Assembly (NCBI RefSeq): GCF_010233585.1
Contig: NZ_CP045997.1
Coordinates: 3,125,779-3,189,778, forward strand
Reading direction: 5' to 3'
Source of the DNA: Spirosoma endbachense
GTDB lineage: Bacteria > Bacteroidota > Bacteroidia > Cytophagales > Spirosomataceae
DNA length: 64,000 bases
This document shows positions 41,794 to 51,426 of the stretch, in pieces (the stretch's first letter is position 1; the number at the start of each line of letters is the position of its first letter). Under the pieces are notes generated by a model. The model was not told where the DNA came from and did no database searches. It saw only the letters and a program-made list of their open reading frames with translations. Made by a program: the position numbers and the translations under genes.

Positions 41794-42714
41794 TTACAGA
41801 GCGGTAATCCGTTTTTCCAGCTCCTGAGCCGACATTTTTACTTTTTCGGGATGTTGCTTGAGCCAGGCCCGGAACGTTGTAATAATGGCAGGACTCCATT
41901 TCATATCGATTTCGCCGGGCGTGTATTTTCCCTCCCGCAGCATCTGATGGCCAAAATCGTCCTGTAAAGCAACCCACTCGGCACTGGTAATCACTTTCTC
42001 GGCCAGGTGGGCCGGAATAAAGATTACGCCTTCTTTTTTGCCCAGAATAAGATCGCCGGGCAGCACCGTTGACCGCCCAATGCGAATGGGGTAGTTAATG
42101 CCGGTCATCAGCATGTCTTTAATGAAGGACGGGTCGACACCACGCACGAACCCGACGAATCCGTCGATTTCTTCCAGGCCCTCCAGATCACGTACCCCGG
42201 CATCGAATACGATACCCGTTTTTGATTTGGCGAAAATAGAATTGCCCAGATTGTCGCCAATCAACGTACCATCAATGATTTTACCGTACCCATCGGCCAC
42301 ATAAACGTCATTTTCCTGAAGCACATCAATTGGCCAGGCATTGGGGCCTCCCGAGCGTTTTTCGGTTTTCCCTTTCTCTTTGATCGGCTTTTCCATGTCT
42401 GGGCGCGATGGCATGTATTGAGCCGTTACAACACGCCCGGCAAGCACCTTATCGGGGTGAATAATCTGCCAACCGGCTTCAAACTGGTTGGTGTAGCCTT
42501 CGTTTCTCAACACACCCCAGGCTTCTTCGATGGATATATCTTTCAGGCGTTTTACTAAATCGTCGGATACTTTAGGACGGCCATCGGGGTAGCGCTCCCC
42601 CTTCCATTCCTGAGAATAGGCCGAAATCGTCTCTTTGGTTGCGGCAATTTGTTGAGCCTGCCACTGCATGAACAATGCAGACAGGGCAGCGGTGAATAGT
42701 AAAGTCGTTTTCAT
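41794..42714 (-). CDS. RraA-family (aldolase/decarboxylase-like) exported enzyme
   Basis: 306 residues from the ATG at 42714, which gives a signal peptide (MKTTLLFTAALSALFMQWQA); the longer frame has no support. The RraA/HMG-CHA-aldolase fold covers about 95-260. Its signature is visible in GDNLGNSIFAKSKTGIVFDAGVRDLEGL: the Gly-Asp-Asn loop and the Arg-Asp pair that binds substrate and metal. Relatives cleave 4-hydroxy-4-methyl-2-oxoglutarate or decarboxylate oxaloacetate. With the exported dehydratase-like enzyme downstream and the SusCD pair upstream, a sugar acid or keto acid route is inferred. An extra N-terminal helical region of about 80 residues is unusual for the family. Confidence 0.85.
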   Translation of the reverse strand: MKTTLLFTAALSALFMQWQAQQIAATKETISAYSQEWKGERYPDGRPKVSDDLVKRLKDISIEEAWGVLRNEGYTNQFEAGWQIIHPDKVLAGRVVTAQYMPSRPDMEKPIKEKGKTEKRSGGPNAWPIDVLQENDVYVADGYGKIIDGTLIGDNLGNSIFAKSKTGIVFDAGVRDLEGLEEIDGFVGFVRGVDPSFIKDMLMTGINYPIRIGRSTVLPGDLILGKKEGVIFIPAHLAEKVITSAEWVALQDDFGHQMLREGKYTPGEIDMKWSPAIITTFRAWLKQHPEKVKMSAQELEKRITAL

Positions 42715-42744
42715 GATCGTAGCAGGATTAGGTATAATCAATTT

Positions 42745-44058
42745 TCAGGATTCCAATGCCTTCGGGGTTTGGCTTAACGGCTGGGCAAGATTTTCTTCGC
42801 GATCGTCGCCTGAGCGATTCCGCCACCAGTTGGCCAGCATCGAACCCGATGTATTCATGAGCGGTCCAAAAATGGCAGGGGCTAATCCGGTTGTGGCTAG
42901 CTGGCCCATCTGCAACGCCAGGCCAGAAGCCATGCCCGCATTTTGCATACCCACCTCAAAGGCCACCGATCGACTTGATTGCTCATTGAGGCCAACTGCC
43001 CGGCAAGTCCAGTAACCCAGCAGATACCCCAGCGTGTTGTGAAGAAAGCAGGCAAGGAGCAACAGTAACCCTACGTCGAGCAGGCTTTTCTGGCCCGCTG
43101 CCGTAATGACGGTTACAATAACCGTGATGCCCACCATCGATAGCATCGACAAAACCCGGTCGAGAATATCGCGTCGACCGCCCGAGATCCGATGAAACAA
43201 CCACCCGCCAACAATCGGTACTACCAAAAACCAGCCAATATTCCAGAGTGTACCCTCCAGCATAGACCCTTCGCCTGTTTGGATGGCGAGGTAGTTCTTA
43301 AGCACAATGATTGCCAGGTAGATAACCAGTTGAATACCCACGCTGCGACGCGTTTGATTGGCATAGGCAAAGGCGTTGAACAGAAGTCCGGCCACGATGG
43401 GTAGAATGGTAATGTTGAGAATTTCCATGACCATCTTCCAGAAATCGACCGGAACCAGTTGACCAGCTAATAGCTTCAGGAGGGCTGGCGTCAGAAAAGG
43501 CGATAGTAGCGTTGAAAAAGCTGTGACGGTGATCGAAAGCGGCACATTGGCTCGGGCAATAAATGCCATTACATTCGAGGCTAAACCACTTGGCGAACAA
43601 CCCACCAGTACAATTCCCATGGCAATGGCTGGCGGAAGCGGCAGTAACGTGGCCAGCAGATAACCAATTAAAGGCATAATGATGTAATGGCTCCCAATGC
43701 CTACCAGTACCCCTTTCGGGTTTTTGAGAATCCCTGCAAAATCGTCGAGGCTCGATTGTGACCCCATGCCGAACATGATGATCTGAAGCAAGGGGATGAT
43801 CAGCTTTTTCAATTCAAAACCACCCCAATTCTGCAGCCAGTCCGGGTGGTACATAGCCAGGGCAACGGCTACCGATATCAGTACCGTAAACGATAGACCC
43901 GCATAGGCCGGAAAGCGCCGGACGCCAAATGCCAGCAACAACAAACCACCAATAACGAACCAACCAGCAGAAGCACCATAACCCACGATGGCCATACTGG
44001 CCGCAATTACCAGCAGCAATCCCGCTCCGGCCAGTGCAACGGCGTGTAAATTCTTCAT
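42745..44058 (-). CDS. BASS-family (bile acid:sodium symporter-like) transporter
   Basis: 437 residues from the ATG at 44058; the upstream frame has no good start. About ten membrane helices. The BASS pattern is visible: MGSQSSLDDFAGILKNP, the conserved VGCSPSGLASNVMAFIARAN crossover, and VAFEVGMQNAGMASGLAL near the end with the Glu and Asn of the sodium site. Relatives move pyruvate, pantoate, 2-keto acids or bile acids with sodium. Here it would carry the product of the exported enzymes over the inner membrane. It lies 30 bases upstream of the RraA-like gene and 130 after the SusD gene, a gap that contains a strong hairpin. Confidence 0.9.
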   Translation of the reverse strand: MKNLHAVALAGAGLLLVIAASMAIVGYGASAGWFVIGGLLLLAFGVRRFPAYAGLSFTVLISVAVALAMYHPDWLQNWGGFELKKLIIPLLQIIMFGMGSQSSLDDFAGILKNPKGVLVGIGSHYIIMPLIGYLLATLLPLPPAIAMGIVLVGCSPSGLASNVMAFIARANVPLSITVTAFSTLLSPFLTPALLKLLAGQLVPVDFWKMVMEILNITILPIVAGLLFNAFAYANQTRRSVGIQLVIYLAIIVLKNYLAIQTGEGSMLEGTLWNIGWFLVVPIVGGWLFHRISGGRRDILDRVLSMLSMVGITVIVTVITAAGQKSLLDVGLLLLLACFLHNTLGYLLGYWTCRAVGLNEQSSRSVAFEVGMQNAGMASGLALQMGQLATTGLAPAIFGPLMNTSGSMLANWWRNRSGDDREENLAQPLSQTPKALES

Positions 44059-44126
44059 GACATCAGAAACAAGGCAAATCAACGATACAGAAATGCAGTC
44101 AGGTGGGCACAGCAATCCTCTGCCTG

Positions 44127-44158
44127 CCCGCTACACGTACTCATGCACGTGTAGCGGG
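44127..44158. promoter_or_regulatory. 12-bp hairpin between susD-like gene and transporter gene
   Basis: Arms 44127-44138 and 44147-44158 (CCCGCTACACGT and its complement) pair perfectly with an 8-base loop. It is in the gap between the SusD-like gene and the transporter. It has no U tract on the operon strand, so it is more likely a mRNA stability or attenuation element that lowers transporter/enzyme expression relative to SusCD. Confidence 0.75.
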
Positions 44159-44187
44159 AGGTTTTATGCCAGCCAGAACCAGGTTGC

Positions 44188-45723
44188 TTATTTATCCCAG
44201 AATAGTCGGGTATCGAGATCGTCGGCACCCTGCCGGGCAACAGCCAGATTGTAATTAGTCACGTTCACCGAACGCTCGTTGGATGGGTAGGTCAATCGAT
44301 GAATGAAATCCCCTTTAATGGTTTTACCCGGATATGGGTTAGGGGCCAGGGCTGGGTAACCGCTTCGGCGCCAGTTGGCCCATGCCTCGGGGCCGTTGAG
44401 CAGTGATGCCACCCAATACTGCGAATTAATCTGGTTCAGCGCATTCGTTGCATCGAATGGATTGGCTGTCAGGTATGCGTCCATATCAGCCGCCGTAATG
44501 GGGTAGGCCGGATCGGTTATCTGGCTCATGTGCGCCCGAACGCCAGCCTGATAAAAGTCACTGGCTTTTCCCTGAATCCAGCCCCGCTGTGCAGCTTCGG
44601 CCAGCAAGAGCTGAGTTTGTGCATGCGTGATGTAATATTGAACCGCATCGACCTTACCCAGCGTGCGCCGGTTCAATTGCGAGTACTTCCAGCCACCCGA
44701 TCCTACGGTTCCGGGGAAACCAGGAGCCGTTTTGATACTACCATCATCGTAGCCAACCGGAATACCCACCTGATTAGCCGGGGTGTTATCCTCGGTGGTT
44801 GCATCCGGATTTTTAGACGGTTCGGCATATTTGGTCGCAATTACCTTCAGGCGTGGGTCTTTCGTCGTTTTCAGGTAATCGATAAAAGGCTGGGCCAGGT
44901 AAAAATTGGCCTTCTCGGTACCATTCCATAGATTGCTGAGCGGACTGTTGAAAATGCTCGTAAACTGTATTTTGACATTGTCGTCATTCGATTGCATCAC
45001 CCCGTTCTGAAACGCCTTCTGAACCAGCGTCTGGGCTTTCTGCGCATCGACTTTCGTCAGTCGCATCGCCATCCGGAGCAGTAACGAATTTCCAAATCGC
45101 TTCCACTGAGCAATATTACCCTTGAAGAATATATCGCCGGTTTCGATGGTTTTCGTCGCATCGAGGGCGGTGGTAGCCTGATCGACTTCGTTCAGCAGGT
45201 CGGTATAAATCTCCTGCTGGTTGTCATAAACCGGCAAATTAACCCCCGACAGATACGCCTGCCCGGCCTGTTTGTAGGGTATGTCGCCATACGTATCGAC
45301 CAGAATCAGGAAAACGTAGGCCTTCCAGATACGAGCCATGTTGTAGAGATTACTGCGGGCCGTGTTGGCTTTGGTCTGATTCATGACATCGGCCAATAAT
45401 TTAATTGGCCCATTGTTGCCATTGCCGGTCCCACTGTAGAGGTAGTTCCAGTTGATCATGGTATTCGCCCGAACGTCGACATTGTGATTGCCCCCTTCGT
45501 TGACACCATTGTAGGGCGTCAAAACCTGCTGAACAATGGCCTCTTCGTAAATAATAGTCTGAGAGGATATTGTAGTTGAAAACTCGGCATTGGAAAACAG
45601 GTAGATCGGATCGACGACCGTTGGCTGTACCGGATTTATGTTTACTTCCTGAAAGCCTTTATCGCAACTGCTCAGCCCTATGCCTACTACCGTAAGGGCC
45701 AGAAAACAGAGTTTATTTTTCAT
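44188..45723 (-). CDS. SusD/RagB-family outer membrane lipoprotein
   Basis: 511 residues, the usual size. Lipobox GLSSC with Cys19. The N-terminal NINPVQPTVVDPIYLFSNAEF and the helical TPR-like core identify the SusD-like group (SusD-like_2 branch). It forms the lid over the SusC barrel and captures substrate at the cell surface. The C-terminal part (PEAWANWRRSGYPALAPNPYP) is conserved in this group. The start is 21 bases after the stop of the SusC gene, as usual for the pair. Substrate unknown; the neighbouring enzymes suggest a sugar acid or polyol-like compound. Confidence 0.95.
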   Translation of the reverse strand: MKNKLCFLALTVVGIGLSSCDKGFQEVNINPVQPTVVDPIYLFSNAEFSTTISSQTIIYEEAIVQQVLTPYNGVNEGGNHNVDVRANTMINWNYLYSGTGNGNNGPIKLLADVMNQTKANTARSNLYNMARIWKAYVFLILVDTYGDIPYKQAGQAYLSGVNLPVYDNQQEIYTDLLNEVDQATTALDATKTIETGDIFFKGNIAQWKRFGNSLLLRMAMRLTKVDAQKAQTLVQKAFQNGVMQSNDDNVKIQFTSIFNSPLSNLWNGTEKANFYLAQPFIDYLKTTKDPRLKVIATKYAEPSKNPDATTEDNTPANQVGIPVGYDDGSIKTAPGFPGTVGSGGWKYSQLNRRTLGKVDAVQYYITHAQTQLLLAEAAQRGWIQGKASDFYQAGVRAHMSQITDPAYPITAADMDAYLTANPFDATNALNQINSQYWVASLLNGPEAWANWRRSGYPALAPNPYPGKTIKGDFIHRLTYPSNERSVNVTNYNLAVARQGADDLDTRLFWDK

Positions 45724-45744
45724 AGTGTTATAAGCAAAAAAGGA

Positions 45745-48700
45745 TCAAAGTTTCAGACTCAGGTTCAGGCCGTAGCTACGTGTTGTCGGTAAGGTATGGG
45801 TTTCAATTCCCTGAATATTATCCGATGCTCCGTTAACGGCTTCCGGGTCCAGGTTCGGCAGAAATTTCTTAATCATCAGTACGTTGTTACAGATTGCCGA
45901 CAGTGTCAGGCCTTTGATAAAGGTTTTATTGACAAAACGCGACAGATCATAACCAACTGACAGGGCTCTCCACCGAACAAATCCACCGTTATAGATAAAC
46001 GGTTCGGCCAGGTTCGTGCTGCGGTAACTGGCGTAGAAATCTTCGGCATCGACCGCCTGCGTATTCTTCGACCCATCCGCATTGACACCATTGAAAACCA
46101 CACCACCCTCACGCCCAACCAGCGACTCTTTCGACAAGCCATGACGCAGGAAGTTCAGGTTCGAGTTCGAAATAATTTTGTTACCCGCTTTAAAATCGAT
46201 CTGCGTAAAGATACGGATACCCTTATACGTAACCGTGTTCAACCAGCCACCCGTCCACTTCGGAATGGCGCTGCCGAAGGTCACGAAATCACCGGCTACA
46301 GGCTTCCCGCCCGCCGTAATGATTTGCCCCTGTGCATCACGCTTGTAGGCAAAGCCCCGTAAAGAGGCCATTGGTTTGCCTACTTCCTGCCATACTTCGC
46401 CGAAAAAGTCCCCCTGACCGACTTTAAACCCAGGCTGGTTGTCGGCCAGCGCCAGTACCAGGCTTTCGTTATAGGTAACGTTGAAGCTCGTTTCCCAGTT
46501 AATGTCTTTGGCTTTAACAGGCACCAGGGTTAACAGCATTTCAACCCCCTGATTGCGCAGACGGCCTACGTTTACTTTCGTGTTGTCATAACCCGACGCA
46601 TTGGAAATACCAACGTTCAGAATTTCATCGACCGTGTTTTTACGGTACACCGCCATGTCTAAACTCACCCGGTTGTTCAGCGCACGCAGTTCGATACCGA
46701 CTTCAGCTTCCCTAACTTTCAGCGGTCGGAGGTTGGCGTTTGGGCTGACATTGGTGCCAATTGTTCCCAGCGCCTGTCCCTGAAACGAATTGGCATTCAG
46801 GCTATAATACAGGTTGCTTTGATACGGGTCCGTATCACCGCCAACCTCAGCATAGGCTGCCCGGATTTTCGCATAATTCAACCAGGTCGGGCGCTGTTTG
46901 AGCGCATCGCTCAACACCAGGCTACCACTGATCGATGGATACAGATAACTGTTCGATTGTGGGTTCAGCGTTGAAAACCAGTCGTTCCGCGCGGTTGCAT
47001 TGATGAACACAACGTTTTTATAGGAGAACTCAGCGGCTCCATACAACGAGTTGACCTTCTTCTTGCTATAGGCATATTGGGGGTCTTTAATCTGACCATT
47101 CATGATCGTATACAGACCCCGAATATAGAAGTTGGTAGCAGCCGCGCTATTGTTGGTATATTCCTGTTGCAGTTGGTTGCCGCCCAGGGTCAGGTCCATA
47201 CTGAAGTTGCCAAATGTGCGGTTCGCCCCCAGCAGAAAATCGAAATTCTTCTCCCGGAAGGTGATTACTTCCTGATAATAATAGCCATTAAAACCGCTGG
47301 CCGCTGCCGCTAACGAACGTGTACCGGTCGGTTTGTCGTAATCATAAGGACGGGTATAGTAATCTTGCCCCGCCCGACCCTGCAAATAAAGCCAGTCGGT
47401 AAACTGATACCGCAAGGTAGCATTGCCAAAGAGCCGGTCCCGGTGGATATTCTCGAAACGGTCGTAGGCAACCCAGTACGGATTGTTCCGGTTGGTAAGC
47501 CGGGACGTAGCCCGCTCGTACCCATTTTCGTCATATCGACCATCTTTGAGCACCTGCATATCAACCGTATTGGCCGTGGTATAGACCGTTGTATTGGCGT
47601 TCATATCCTGCAAGCCGATCTGCGGAGGATTGTGGTTGAACTCGTTCGAGTAGTTCCCGTTCAGCTGAACCGTAAACTTGGGCGTGAACTGGTAATTCAG
47701 CGACAGGTTGATGATTCGTTTGTGATAGTCCGAGTTGGGCATGATGGAGTTGGCATCATTGTTGGCAAACGATAGCCGGAACGCTCCTTTATCATTGCCA
47801 CCCGACAGGGCTATCGTATTCGTCCAGTTTGTACCGGTGCGATAGAACTGACGAATCCGGTTTTTATTCGCTGTATAGGGCCGTTGTACGCCATCAAACT
47901 GATAGGTAGGCTTACCATCGATTTTTTCGCCAAAGCTATAGACGCCCGTACTTTGCGCTTCACCAACCGTTTGCGGGCGGATATTGTGTTCACCCTGGCC
48001 GTACTCATACTGAAAATCAGTGTAATCGAGGGCCTGATCGGCAGTGAAGTTGGAGTTATAATCAACACCGATTCCGCCACCAGATCGACCCGTTTTTGTT
48101 GTAATTACAATGGCACCATCTTTCGCTCTGAATCCGTAAAGTGCCGCAGCCGTTGACCCTTTCAGAACGGTAAGTGTCTGAATATCATCCTGATTAATGC
48201 TTTGTAGACCATCTCCGCCATCGGCAGCCGAACCACCCCGGTTCGATGTTCCGTCAACATCGCCCTGACGGCTCGAAAAGTTGGTATTGTTGATCGGCAC
48301 CCCGTTGACGATGATCAATGGGGAGTTATCGCCTTTAAATGACGATTGGCCCCGAATCCGGATTTTAGATGTGCCGCCGGGTCCACCCGCCGGAGCCGTG
48401 ACGTTTACGCCCGCAACCTTCCCCTGCAAACTATTTCCCAGGTTCGTGGTCCGGTTAACGGTGATCTGGTCCGTATTTACTGTGGCTGTAGCGTATCCTA
48501 ATTTTTTGGATTCCTTCTTAATACCCAGCGCTGTAACGACAACCTCATTGAGGTTTTGTGATGACTCTTTCAGGACGACATTGATCTGGGTTTGATTACC
48601 CACGGTCACTTCCTTTCCTTCAAAACCAATGGCGCTGAATACGAGAATCGAATTATCGGGCGCATTGATCGAAAATTTACCGGCCGCATCGGATGTGGTT

Positions 48701-49200
48701 CCTAGCTGGCTGTTTTTCACTAAGACTGTTGCGCCTGGGATGGGAGCCCCCTTCTCATCGGAAACCTGACCGGTTACGACGGCCATCGGATTGGGGGCTT
48801 CGACGTTTGGGCGGTTGGCCCCGCTTTCTACTTCCACCTTCCGAAGAACAATCCGCGAGCTAACTTCCTCATAGGCAACGCCCATTGGCGTTAATATCTC
48901 GCTCAAAACAGCAGATAATTTTCGATTATCGGCATATACGGATACTTTTTTACCTGTCTGAATCGTCTGGGTACTATAGACAAATTTAACACTGGCGATT
49001 TTCTCGATCTGAGTCAGTACACTTTTTACGTCGACAGATTCCAGCGTCAGCGAAATCGGTTTATTCAAAATTTCCTGTCCGTGGGTTGCGTGGGCCGTTG
49101 ACACACCGCCACAGAGAGCGATGAGCAGTAAAAGGGTGTGCGACGTCCGTAAAGACCCCAGCAGAAGTGTTCTTACGGAGAATTTTTTTTTCATAGTCAA
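45745..49200 (-). CDS. SusC/RagA TonB-linked outer membrane transporter with STN domain
   Basis: 1151 residues. Signal peptide about 1-40. STN domain about 50-120 (ISLTLESVDVKSVLTQIEKI), the signalling module that contacts the FecR-type antisigma factor. A carboxypeptidase-regulatory-like domain follows (139-222), then the plug with the SusC signature VVVTALGIKKESKKLGYA, and a 22-strand beta barrel ending in an aromatic-rich terminus. It takes substrate delivered by the SusD lid, powered by TonB. The STN domain and the FecR/sigma pair upstream show that the locus is induced by ligand binding. It is the first of a five-gene run (SusC, SusD, transporter, two enzymes). Confidence 0.96.
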   Translation of the reverse strand: MTMKKKFSVRTLLLGSLRTSHTLLLLIALCGGVSTAHATHGQEILNKPISLTLESVDVKSVLTQIEKIASVKFVYSTQTIQTGKKVSVYADNRKLSAVLSEILTPMGVAYEEVSSRIVLRKVEVESGANRPNVEAPNPMAVVTGQVSDEKGAPIPGATVLVKNSQLGTTSDAAGKFSINAPDNSILVFSAIGFEGKEVTVGNQTQINVVLKESSQNLNEVVVTALGIKKESKKLGYATATVNTDQITVNRTTNLGNSLQGKVAGVNVTAPAGGPGGTSKIRIRGQSSFKGDNSPLIIVNGVPINNTNFSSRQGDVDGTSNRGGSAADGGDGLQSINQDDIQTLTVLKGSTAAALYGFRAKDGAIVITTKTGRSGGGIGVDYNSNFTADQALDYTDFQYEYGQGEHNIRPQTVGEAQSTGVYSFGEKIDGKPTYQFDGVQRPYTANKNRIRQFYRTGTNWTNTIALSGGNDKGAFRLSFANNDANSIMPNSDYHKRIINLSLNYQFTPKFTVQLNGNYSNEFNHNPPQIGLQDMNANTTVYTTANTVDMQVLKDGRYDENGYERATSRLTNRNNPYWVAYDRFENIHRDRLFGNATLRYQFTDWLYLQGRAGQDYYTRPYDYDKPTGTRSLAAAASGFNGYYYQEVITFREKNFDFLLGANRTFGNFSMDLTLGGNQLQQEYTNNSAAATNFYIRGLYTIMNGQIKDPQYAYSKKKVNSLYGAAEFSYKNVVFINATARNDWFSTLNPQSNSYLYPSISGSLVLSDALKQRPTWLNYAKIRAAYAEVGGDTDPYQSNLYYSLNANSFQGQALGTIGTNVSPNANLRPLKVREAEVGIELRALNNRVSLDMAVYRKNTVDEILNVGISNASGYDNTKVNVGRLRNQGVEMLLTLVPVKAKDINWETSFNVTYNESLVLALADNQPGFKVGQGDFFGEVWQEVGKPMASLRGFAYKRDAQGQIITAGGKPVAGDFVTFGSAIPKWTGGWLNTVTYKGIRIFTQIDFKAGNKIISNSNLNFLRHGLSKESLVGREGGVVFNGVNADGSKNTQAVDAEDFYASYRSTNLAEPFIYNGGFVRWRALSVGYDLSRFVNKTFIKGLTLSAICNNVLMIKKFLPNLDPEAVNGASDNIQGIETHTLPTTRSYGLNLSLKL

Positions 49201-49355
49201 GCAAAAGAGTTAAGTAATCGGTATAGAGTAAAACAAAGCTTCCCTGTAGCTGATAAACACCAGCCCAATGGATGTGAAAAAATGGATGAAAGCTGATAAG
49301 GGTTTAGGAACGTACTATCAGCGATTTAGGTATGAACTAGTAGTGGTTGAGAGGA

Positions 49356-50363
49356 CTAATCATACTGGCAACCTTTGCCTTTTATAAAAATGCTTGTTCC
49401 TCGTATTTCATAAGTAGCATTAATAGATTTGCAGATCAATTCGAGTTGACTGTACATCGGAAGCTCAGTCAAATCAGCATTCAGCACGCAACTATTCATG
49501 GCATCACTTTCCGTAAAAATATCAATTCCATAAACCGACTGTAACCGGGCAAGCACATCGGGTAAAGGCGTTCCGTTGAAGACAAAACTTTCGGGCTGGC
49601 TCGGTGGCATTACCTTCAGGGGCGCTTCAACCAGCGTTGGAATCAATTCTTTACTCTGGGTATTGTAAGTAATTCGTTCATTCGGCTTCAGTATCACCTC
49701 TTTACGGGTTACAGACGAATTTTCGGTGGCCTGATAAACCGACACCCGGCCAGTGGTTACTGCAACCTCAATGTCTTTGGCTCCTTCGTACGATTTTATG
49801 GTAAAGCTCGTTCCCAGAACCTCTGTCACTAACTCGCCCGTGTGGACAATAAATGGCTTTGCCGGATTTTTCTTCACCTGAAAAAAAGCTTCCCCTTTCA
49901 GGTAAACGGTTCGATTCTTATCCCCGAAATGCTCCGGATAGCTCAGGATACCGGTTGGTTTGAGACGAATGACGGTACCATCTTCAAGCTTGATTATCTG
50001 CGACTTATGGCTTGTATTTTTTATTTCTATACTGCCATTCAGATGAGCGATCGCGCCAGTCTGCGTTCTGAACGAATAGGTCAGCCAAATACCGGCCACC
50101 ATCAGGAGCGCTACACAGGCTGCCATGGCCATCCAATGCTGCGAAAGCCAATGCCGGGGTATGGTCTTTAATCTGTCAATGGTATTGGCGGAAAGTTTTT
50201 TCCAGATGCGCTGACGAATGACCTCTTTCGTCTGTGGATCGACGGGTTCGGGGCCCGGAACAATCATGTCTTGATACCAGTCAAGAATTAGCTTCTCCTC
50301 GGCCGGATCACAGTTTCCGGCAAGGTATTTCTGAAGCAATTCATCAAAGTCATATTGTGACAT
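49356..50363 (-). CDS. FecR-family antisigma factor
   Basis: 335 residues. Cytoplasmic N-terminal part (1-75), one membrane helix about 76-97, then the periplasmic FecR domain (about 115-215) and the C-terminal DUF4974 domain (VFNGTPLPDVLARLQSVYGIDIF from about 265). It holds the ECF sigma factor inactive until the STN domain of the SusC transporter reports ligand. It lies 36 bases after the sigma gene and 155 upstream of SusC. Confidence 0.95.
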   Translation of the reverse strand: MSQYDFDELLQKYLAGNCDPAEEKLILDWYQDMIVPGPEPVDPQTKEVIRQRIWKKLSANTIDRLKTIPRHWLSQHWMAMAACVALLMVAGIWLTYSFRTQTGAIAHLNGSIEIKNTSHKSQIIKLEDGTVIRLKPTGILSYPEHFGDKNRTVYLKGEAFFQVKKNPAKPFIVHTGELVTEVLGTSFTIKSYEGAKDIEVAVTTGRVSVYQATENSSVTRKEVILKPNERITYNTQSKELIPTLVEAPLKVMPPSQPESFVFNGTPLPDVLARLQSVYGIDIFTESDAMNSCVLNADLTELPMYSQLELICKSINATYEIRGTSIFIKGKGCQYD

Positions 50364-50399
50364 GATACAGACAATTTGGAGTGCTTGAAAGAGACCTAC

Positions 50400-50957
50400 T
50401 TAATTATAATTGTGGTAGGCTTTAAGGTCTTCCTTGAGTAGTTTGATCGATTTCGTAATGTGGTATTCAACCGCTTTTTCGGATATATTCAGGCGACTGG
50501 CAATATCTTTCACCGATTGATTTTCAAACCGACTTAATTTAAAAATTTCACTGCTTTGCTCGGGAAGTTTCTTCATTACCTGTTTCAGAGCCTCCGATAG
50601 TTCCGAAAAATTAACCAGCTCTTCGGTCGAGAAGGATTGCTGAATCTGATGAAAAATGAGATGCTCCTGAAGCTTCCGATAATTGATCTGCGATTTAATG
50701 TAATTCGTTGACAGATGCTTGATCGCGACTACCAGATAAGCGCCCAGATGACTAATCACAAGTTGTTGGCGCTTATTCCAGATACTCTCAAACACATCGT
50801 GAACCAGCTCTTCCGCTTCTTCCTTCATACCAATCTTGTGATAAGCCACACTGAAAAGCTTATACCAATAGCGATTATAAAGCTCTTTAAAAGCTTCAGC
50901 ATCGTCTTCTTTCAGGAAGGTCAACAACTGCTCGTCCAGGACTGATTGGTAATTCAT
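50400..50957 (-). CDS. ECF-type RNA polymerase sigma factor
   Basis: 185 residues, the usual size of the sigma-70 family 1 expansion in Bacteroidota. Sigma region 2 at about 10-90 (FKELYNRYWYKLFSVAYHKIG, EAEELVHDVFESIWNKRQ) and region 4 at about 125-180, with the helix-turn-helix VKDIASRLNISEKAVEYHI. It presumably drives the SusC operon and perhaps itself. The gene is the first of the locus. Confidence 0.95.
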   Translation of the reverse strand: MNYQSVLDEQLLTFLKEDDAEAFKELYNRYWYKLFSVAYHKIGMKEEAEELVHDVFESIWNKRQQLVISHLGAYLVVAIKHLSTNYIKSQINYRKLQEHLIFHQIQQSFSTEELVNFSELSEALKQVMKKLPEQSSEIFKLSRFENQSVKDIASRLNISEKAVEYHITKSIKLLKEDLKAYHNYN

Positions 50958-51426
50958 CCGAGATGCTGTCTATTGTGATTTTATGTATAGTCAATCCAGC
51001 GAAGAAAATCCCTAAATGATTTTAAAGATTCCCCTTATAATTCAATTAAACAAACTAATTTATAACTTTTTCAAGTTATCGTACGATGTATTTATGAAAA
51101 ATAATTTGGCAAATACGAATCGATTGGCCACTTTTATAATCGTATACTACCACAGGCAATTCTGATTCAGGATCGATTTTCGACCTGACAAGCTACCACG
51201 ATCCGGGCGTAACCATTGTCGAAAGTTAAGCCTAATTCTATTGATTTTCTGGCAACTTTCGTATCCTCAATACCAGACGTATAGTTTATATAAGTAGCCG
51301 AATTAAGGCAAACAAATTAGTAAGTATGATATTCATCACTGGCATTCAATCTGTTATAGATTAATCAGTTGATCAACTACCCTATTTCACCCCAGCACGT
51401 CAACACAGTTTAAATCCCTTTATTTT
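50958..51426. other. 469-base divergent intergenic region
   Basis: This gap separates the ECF sigma gene (minus) and the M4 protease gene (plus). It is AT-rich around 51010-51160. I see no ORF of useful length, no RNA gene, no strong hairpin and no clear TAnnTTTG box at usual distances. Promoters for both neighbours must be here. Confidence 0.5.
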
